The notes below the pieces were generated by a model. The model searched no databases, was not told the DNA's origin, and worked only from the letters and a program-made list of their open reading frames with translations. A stretch of 64,000 nt of DNA. Source: Lepraria neglecta. Taxonomy: Eukaryota > Ascomycota > Lecanoromycetes > Lecanorales > Stereocaulaceae. Shown here in pieces: positions 57,442 to 64,000 of the stretch (position 1 is the first letter of the stretch; every line of letters begins with the position of its first letter). A program made the position numbers and the translations under genes. The stretch is taken from contig CM065650.1 in the NCBI GenBank assembly GCA_033220425.1, positions 4,154,001 through 4,218,000 on the forward strand, in the 5' to 3' direction.

Positions 57442-58585
57442 TGCCAAAGGACTTGTACTGCCAAGCGTTAGTAACTCAGTCGAAACATCTTAACGACATG
57501 GTTCTTTTGGGCGAGCATCACAATATAGAACGAGGTTGTATGAAGTTTGAATAAATGCAGCTTTTGATCTGTATTCAAAAATAATCGACCGGCTATGCAA
57601 ATGTCCTCGTGTAAGACCATTCCTGGTGTGAAGTGCATGACAGACTAAGGCTACCTCCTCACGCAGTAGTCGATGTGTGCGTGGAATCTCATGGCCTACT
57701 AGAGTAGTCCAGTGGACACCTAAGGCGTGATAGCGAGGAGTTGGTGATGCCGTGGTCCAAGTCCAAGAATCGTGCCTGCGCCACCACAGCTGTAGGAGCG
57801 CTATCACGACAGCCTATTTCGACCGAAGGCAGACATCTGTCTCTCCGCTAAACACTTATCCCAATCCACCAACAGACAGATCCTCCCCTTATGTCGCTTC
57901 CACTCCTACACCATCACCAGTAAATCTTTCCGGTCCGCCAGCTGTCAAGCTCCGGCATCCCACCATCGTAATGCTATTAGAAGAGACAGCTGTTTTAAAT
58001 GGTTCTTTGGAATTACCTAATTACACTAGCTTCCAATTACATACATTCCCGCGTCTCAAGGCAAGACGCTCTTGCGTCGCCGAGTAACGAACGTGTCTCC
58101 TCTCCAGGTCGACAATGAATGCACTGCTCTTATGGCAGTATACCGCTGCAGCTCTGCTCCCCCCAACCCCCCTGCTGGTTTGAAGAAGTACAAAGAAGTG
58201 TAGTAAAGGCTCTGCCAGGGCGAAGATCCCGTCTCGCTGCTCATGCGACGAGGTAGGTGGTGATGAGCGTAAGGAAAGGCGATGGCATAGAACGGTCCGC
58301 GGCCGTGGTAGGTTTGCGGAAAGATGGTCCTCCGACATAAGAGACATTATGAATTAGCTCAGTAGTAGTATCTTTCCCCCAATCTATCCCCTCCGAATTA
58401 GAAGTTACCGCCTGTTTCACTCATCCTAAGAGTGAGTGACAGGCAAGCATTATTGTAGAGGAATCTTTTTCCTGTACATCGCGACGAAGAAGATTCCGGT
58501 ACGCCATCGCTCAAGGACGCCGATAAGGAAATGCCGTAGTAATGAGTGGGTATCAAATCGTCAGGTTCTTGAAATGTTGCAAAAC
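57442..58585. other. Intergenic, 3' of RAX2
   Basis: About 1.1 kb with no supportable gene on either strand. The right end should carry the RAX2 3' untranslated region. Confidence 0.45.
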
Positions 58586-61500
58586 TCAAAGCATGGGCGC
58601 TTGTCTACTTTGGCCCAGCCGGCCGAACAGATGTTCTGGCGGTATTCGGCCCATGTTGCTGGTTTTGTCGAAGTAACTTGACGGTGCTTGGGTGTAGCCT
58701 TCGTGCTTGCGTCTGTAGCGTTCGATGAGGATGCCTGCTACAACAAGTAGGAAAATTGCGCCGAGGGCACAAGCGAGAGCGATGAGTACAACGAAGCCAA
58801 CGGCCATGTGGCCACCTTGGTGAAGATTAGTGCGATAATTTCAATTGGAGCATTAGAACTATGCCACTTACCTGCCGCTCCGAAAGTGACAGAATTTTCA
58901 GAGAAAAGCTGAGACAAGCTTCCCGGATTATTTCCAGAAGTTGCGAGAATGAATGGAGAGAATGTGGTGCCGTTGAACAGCGCGGCTGAAGCGTCACCGA
59001 AGCTTGGGAGGTTGAGTTGACCGGTGACGAGAAGGATCATGTTTTCTGGAACGAGATTGCTGGAAGCATGGTTCTTGCTCAGTTGCAAAACAGACAGGCC
59101 AAGAATAGTGGTCTGGTCCCCTAAGGTATCTCCAACGGAGGTGTAGGAAGTACCGTCGTACTTCACAAGGAAGGCAGATCCATTTGTGCTTTTGCCAGCC
59201 ACCCAGAACGAAGATGCGTCTGAATTCGCGGGAGCCAGTGCAGTAACGGGCCCCGGAACATTAGCTGCCGCTCCGCTGACCTCTTCCCATTGATTCTTCG
59301 TAACGTCGTAAGTAGCCAATGACGTAGCATTGTTACCAGCCGTCAGATTTCCGCCAACCAGTAGCTTATCAGCTGTAGAGCCCTGCCAGGTCATTGCAGC
59401 AACACTACCACCAATGCCACTTCCAGGTGGGTTCCATGCACCGTTCTCGAAGATGCACAGGCTAGGGCAACCCAGAGAACCTGCGGTATCGAAACTGCCC
59501 CCAACATAGACTTGGGCTGGAGTTTTGTTAGGCCGGACAGTGATGGTATTGACAGCAACGTTGCCACCTCCAAAAGGCGGTGGCTGCGGATAGGAATATT
59601 TCCCCAAGCCCAAATCGTAAAAGACAAGGCCATTGACCGGAGCGTTATTGACATTCCCAGTGACTGTTCCTCCAGCATACAGAACGGTGTCTGAAGCCGC
59701 AAGAGCTAAGAAGGCCGAGTCTGCGTCGAGACCGGAGGTCAAGCCCGTGACATTGGTGCCACTAAGGATTGCGAGATTGTCGATCGTGGATCCATTACTT
59801 GCAGTTGCTGTGAAGTGGCCTCCGAGTACGGTGACATTGATGCTTCCAGAAGTATGAAAGAGTCCAGTCACGACACCGGTCACGTTCTGGCCGCTGATTG
59901 CTCTTTTACGTGTCAAGGGTCCAGCCTGTTGCGGCTGAATTCCAACATGGAGCGACTGGAGGTTTGTAGGATCTGACTTAAGATAGACGGCATCTTCAGC
60001 TGACATGTCTTGAGACGAAAGGGTCCCAGCATAGAGAGCAAATTGGGGTGTGCCGGCCTTGGTGACATTGGTCATAGTGCTGAGCTGTCCGGTAATGGCT
60101 TGAGACGGGAGGTCTAGATTCTGTAACCAATTCTGGCGAGAAGGCACCCAGATTCCGAAGCCAGACACGTTGACTGCATCATTCGAACCGAATTTATTCA
60201 GCTGGTTGAAGAAACCATTGACGGTAATGCAGTTCTCGGGCTGGTCGATGGTGACATTGACCTCCAAACCCACGATGGTATTGACAGTGCCACTGACACC
60301 AGCACCCAGGGCTTGCCAGGTTTGGCTTGTGGTATTGAAGGCAGCGAAATTGTTCAGGCTTGTGACACTTCCGTTCACGGTGTTTGTGAAGTTACCTCCG
60401 ATGTAGAGCAGGTCTTCGTATGCAACGATGCTATTTACCTCAGCGTTGAGCCCGCCATTTGGCAAAGTAGTCGCGTTGCCAGTCCCGATCGAGAAGATGT
60501 TCTCGAAGCCAGTGGTACTGTCGGTGAAATTTCCACCAACATAGGTGGCATCACCCATTACAGCCATGGTCATGATGATAGCTCCTGGTTCCAGGTCCAT
60601 GCCCGCTTGATCGAAGGTCGAATTCGAGAAGTCCGTGTCGAGTGTGCTTGTATTGGGGTCAAATTCGTAAAGACCATTCAGGCCTCCGGTTGAATTCCCA
60701 ATAGAGAATTGGACTCGTTGTGCCACAATGGTGATGCCATCTGCCTGACCAGACAAAGGAGCGAGTGTGACCGTCGGTCGGAAACCACCGCTATTAACGT
60801 CGACAGGGCCTTGATATATCTGGTCGTACTTGTCGTAGTCGTTGGTCTGATAGATCTGTGTTTCTACTGGTAGGCCTGGTGCACTCGCAGTAGCATAATT
60901 TCCGGTGATGTTGACTATGCCGCGAGTGCCACAGCTATTGTCTTGCAAACATCCAGGTGTGAATATGGTGATAGTGTAGTTGCCTTTCTGTTTAATATCA
61001 GGCTCGAAAACTACCGAAATCCCCTCCGTGCTGACTTTTGATCCAACAAGATTGGCAGTCAGATACTCTGAGACGCTTGATGCGGACGGCGATACCGACC
61101 ATGGCCCTGTAGCAGTGGAGTTCGAGGGAAACTGGGTGTTGGCGCAAGTTGGCTCGTTAAGGCTGTCCACGGCGTAGGCAAAGATATCATTTTGGAAAAG
61201 CTCGATCCCATCAAGACCACCTCCCGCACCATACCAGGCAGAAATATCGATCCGAAATGCACTCATGCCAACAGTATCCACGAAACGAAAGTCCTGGTAC
61301 GGCACAGAGGTATTGGCGGTCAGAGGACATTGAGCATCGCAATAAAGCCCCTCTTCACCCGTGTCTGGGTTAGTGTAGGTGAAGTTCATGATACCATTGA
61401 TTGGTATAGCTGTGAATCGGAAGGTCCGGGTCCCTCGGCCATCCTGATGCGTATTCCAGATCCTCAACAAGCTGGGCTCGTAACCGAAATTCATATCTGC

Positions 61501-62355
61501 TCTCCAGAATCCAGGCGTCTGGTCAGCCAATAGCCAGGTGTTGCCTGCGCCGTCTTGCCCATTTGTCTTGCAGACGATGTTCGTCGCGTTGTCGAATCCA
61601 GCGGTGGTTGTTGTTCCGCCTGACGTGATGTTTGCAGACGAGATATTGATGACTTGCTGGTCTTTCTGATTTGGCGTAGTTGTGGTAGAGTTTCCAAGAC
61701 CAGTGAAAGACCCTCCAAATATGACATTGCCATTCGGAGCCTGTTTGATCGAGTTGACGGGTCCGTTGAATCCCTGGAATGGCAAATTGGCCCAGCCTGA
61801 CATGCCAACCCAAGCGACAGCATTCGTCGAGTTTGCCCCCTTGAAGTCACCACCGACATAGACGGTATTGGTGTCTTGATCACACAGAAGCACGTTGACC
61901 GTACCGGTGATACCAGGTAGGGGCGTTACCTGCCCTGTCTGTGAGTTGTACATTGCGACCGCCTGCGCTTCCACACCACTCAAGCTGGTGAAGTTGCCCC
62001 CGACTATTACTCCTGCAAAAGTTCCATCATGCATGACGAAAGGGCACATTGTGGTGATGTACCCGTCGGCCGTGGCTGTGGTCGCAAAGTCTCCATTAGG
62101 TAATTGTGTGATGAGCGATTGGGTGCCATTAGTACTGAATGAGTCTTCGCTCTGTTGCTGATAGCTGTATAATGAGATCGAGTCGAAGTTGCCTGCCAGG
62201 GCGACTTGGCCGAGTGACTGGAGGTTGAGGGATGGTGCTGGAACTGGCGTGAAGCTGACTCCTTGCGTCGGCCGTATGAGAGTTACTATGGGCCACAATT
62301 GTATTAGGAACGCGAGTTCAGCCGCCGTCGGGCCAAACAACGAGGAGAATCTCAT
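58586..62355 (-). CDS. RAX2: Rax2, polarity landmark membrane protein
   Basis: Rax2 is a large glycosylated type I membrane protein marking division or growth sites; in filamentous fungi it supports hyphal polarity. Exons 62355-58872 and 58815-58586 (56-nt intron) give 1237 aa. A hydrophobic signal-like segment (AELAFLIQLWPIVTLI) is near the N-terminus. The ectodomain has repeated beta-propeller-like units ending in VGGNF or VGGSF: GVIVGGNFTSLSG, TVYVGGDFKGANS, NVIFGGSFTGLGN, ATYVGGNFTDS, LLYIGGNFTNTVNG, and QVYVGGSFDTAGS. Many NxS/T sites are present. The single TM helix in exon 2 (VGFVVLIALACALGAIFLLV) is followed by a short basic tail ending RQAPML. The length matches the family. Confidence 0.95.
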
Positions 62356-63215
62356 TGCTCGCAGACGACGGTTGATGGTGGAGGTGTATTTATCGATCCA
62401 GGTTTGCGGGTATGAGCGATGTTTAGGGGGGCTGGCGTGTCAACAGGTCCGTTACACATCGACCCTCCTCTTCGCGAAACGAGCAGCAGTTATCCCAATG
62501 CGCTGTGTCTCACTTCTAAACCTATCCCTTCACCCCGAGAACACCAGTCGTGTCAGTGTCGTGATGTCGATGGAGGGAGGATGCTTGCTTCGAAGTGAGG
62601 AGTGATTCGGTTCCCGTCATTTTTTCTCGTACCTTTCCGTATTGCCCCTAGTCTAATTGGCTAAACCAATCAAAGTCCAGGGGGTTCTCCCCTTCAATTT
62701 TACTTCCGCTTGCCGATGAGATTACGTTCTTCTTGCCTTGCGTATCATATGCTCTACTGCTGCTAGATCCATCTATTTGTTCATGTTACACAGAAAACCA
62801 TCAAAAGTCATCATTCACAGATGGAGGGCAGGCTTCAGGGTCTCGTCGTTTCTTTGTTATTCTAACGCGGGACCAATCCCGGTCCTTGAAGAATGGTTGC
62901 TGATCGCCCAGTCCAGATCAGGAAGGGCCGATAGCGAAAATGGACTTGACCTGCAGAAACAATGACGCATGAAGACCATGCTAACAGCAGTAAGGTACGA
63001 GTCCTAATTGGTGAGGCTGATTTTTATCTAAGATTTCAGTTCATAAACCAGTCAGACTTCCTCGCTTCAATATCTTCTACCATTTGGTGATTACCGACAG
63101 GAGCTGACTGCTCTTCGCCCGGCATATCAGCTCGATACATATGTGGACAGCGACTAGTCAGGCGCGTCTTCAGTAATTGGATACTATTGTAGTGTGCTCG
63201 GTCGCCGAATATTAC
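62356..63215. other. Intergenic between RAX2 and OGG1
   Basis: About 860 nt with the RAX2 promoter at its left end and the OGG1 3' flank at its right end. No gene recognised. Confidence 0.5.
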
Positions 63216-64000
63216 CTATGTTCTTCGCCTTCGCTTGACTTCTCTCTTCGTGGTGACTTTCTCGAAAGCGACGGGAGAAACCTTCTCCTCCTCGAACTCC
63301 CTTTTCATGCTGACTGGTGTCAGAAGCTCTGCCTTGATCTTTGTCTCCGTTAGGACAGTCGCATCGTCCTCTTGCTTGACTTCCTTTATCTCAACCTTGG
63401 TGGAAAGCCTTTCGGCGAAGGCTCTCAGGTCTGCAGCAAATAGTACACTATGTGCCCAGCCAGCCTCTTTGCCCCACAGGCTCCGGAACTTATCACCGAC
63501 AGCATCGTAAGTAGCTTTGGTCAAACTGCTATGCTTGCCTTTGCCGAATTTGTAGTCGCGCTGGGCGATCTGCCAGACTGTAGAGCTTTGTTAGCAGTGG
63601 AAGACGAGAATATTCGAGGAGACGAAGCCAAGCAGGCATACCATGTGTATCAACAGGAACAGCTTCTCCCCAGCCGAGACCCATGAGGCATATGCAGTCT
63701 GCAACTTTGGGTCCAACGCCTTGCAAAGCGAGCAGCTCTCCATGGGCTCTGCGGTAGCCTTCTCTTCCCCCAGGCAGCATCTCGCCAGCGTCAAAAGGTT
63801 TCATACCCATAATTGGGCTTTCTGGGTTCCTTAGGCTATCAAGCCAACCGTTCTCGTGGTCCTCCGAGATCATGAGCGCCGTCTGGTGCAAATATTTGGC
63901 CCGATACCCGAAACCGAGCTGCCGGAGATGAGCTTCAACGCCTGGCGCGGTAAGTGCAGAAGCAGGAGGCATGTCGTAGTATTGTCTCGAGTCGATTTCG
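63216..64000 (-). CDS. OGG1: 8-oxoguanine DNA glycosylase Ogg1 (partial, cut by right edge)
   Basis: Ogg1 excises 8-oxoguanine paired with cytosine and starts base-excision repair. Two exons are in the window: from beyond 64000 to 63642, and 63577-63216; the intron is 64 nt. The visible part includes LTAPGVEAHLRQLGFGYRAK, LLALQGVGPKVADCICLM (helix-hairpin-helix with the catalytic Lys of GVGPKVAD) and VPVDTHVWQIAQRDY (GPD-loop Asp). The tail after FAADLRAFAERL is unusually long and Lys/Glu-rich, ending in KREVKRRRRT, a probable nuclear signal. The N-terminal third is outside the window. Confidence 0.94.

Noticed and set aside
57752-58087. Plus-strand 111-codon frame
   Set aside because: No domain, no codon bias and no plausible splice continuation.
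61192-61883. Open frames of 113 and 130 codons within RAX2
   Set aside because: They are shadows of the Rax2 ectodomain, which is continuous over 1161 codons here.
1-64000. CRISPR array, bacterial operons or a biosynthetic gene cluster
   Set aside because: The window is nuclear fungal DNA; no spaced repeats were seen, and no synthase, transporter or regulator group is clustered.

Overview
This window is a 64 kb stretch of nuclear chromosome from a filamentous ascomycete (Pezizomycotina). The evidence is short introns (37-140 nt, mostly 47-65 nt) with GTAWGT-type donors and CAG/TAG acceptors, gene spacing of about 2-2.5 kb, balanced base composition, a HapC-type CCAAT-binding subunit, a Rax2 landmark protein, a fungal seven-helix receptor and other fungal-only families. 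The class (Leotiomycetes, Dothideomycetes or other) cannot be decided from reading alone.

Layout, left to right. VPS33 (minus, cut by the left edge) and histidyl-tRNA synthetase (plus) are divergent at 0-2.8 kb. A GCK/STE20-type kinase (minus) covers 3.1-7.0 kb. RRN3 (minus) and UTP23 (plus) form a divergent ribosome-biogenesis pair at 7.8-11.3 kb. CMC2 (minus) and prefoldin subunit 2 (plus) form another divergent pair at 11.5-12.6 kb. A 2 kb gene-free stretch leads to HAP3/HapC (14.7-15.8 kb). An aromatic aminotransferase (16.9-18.9 kb) is followed by divergent OST2 (minus) and a TMEM14-like membrane protein (plus). An RTC4-like gene (minus) ends near 22.7 kb. A gene-poor 1.5 kb patch then holds an intron-bearing tRNA-Leu(CAA) between two diverged copies of a short repeat. 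Next come a protein with a chymotrypsin-like triad whose nucleophile position is cysteine (24.2-25.8 kb), a DUF726 hydrolase (minus, 26.3-30.0 kb) and an unrecognised fungal protein (30.7-31.4 kb).

From 32 to 49 kb the region is dense with housekeeping genes: PWP1 (minus) divergent from PRP16 (plus), RPC40/AC40 (minus) divergent from the 49-kDa complex I subunit (plus), an unrecognised gene (minus) divergent from an endonuclease/exonuclease/phosphatase-fold gene (plus), and TEL2 (minus). From 49 to 58.5 kb the region looks accessory: a ubiquitin-like-domain protein of the NACHT-associated kind, a stretch with small degenerate duplications, a seven-helix receptor, and a decayed KP4-like killer-toxin gene. 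RAX2 (58.6-62.4 kb) and OGG1 (minus, cut by the right edge) finish the window.

Functionally this is mostly a core block. Ribosome production is represented four times (RRN3, UTP23, PWP1, AC40), RNA and protein processing by PRP16, HTS1, prefoldin and OST2, respiration by the 49-kDa subunit and CMC2, and genome or telomere maintenance by TEL2, RTC4 and OGG1. These genes are adjacent rather than operonic; the recurring arrangement is the divergent pair sharing a short promoter. The best candidates for something little described are the Cys-nucleophile protease-like protein at 24.2 kb, the microexon structure of UTP23, and the frame-neutral introns of prefoldin 2 and the receptor gene. Exon borders were assigned by hand from splice signals and reading-frame continuity and have not been tested against transcripts.
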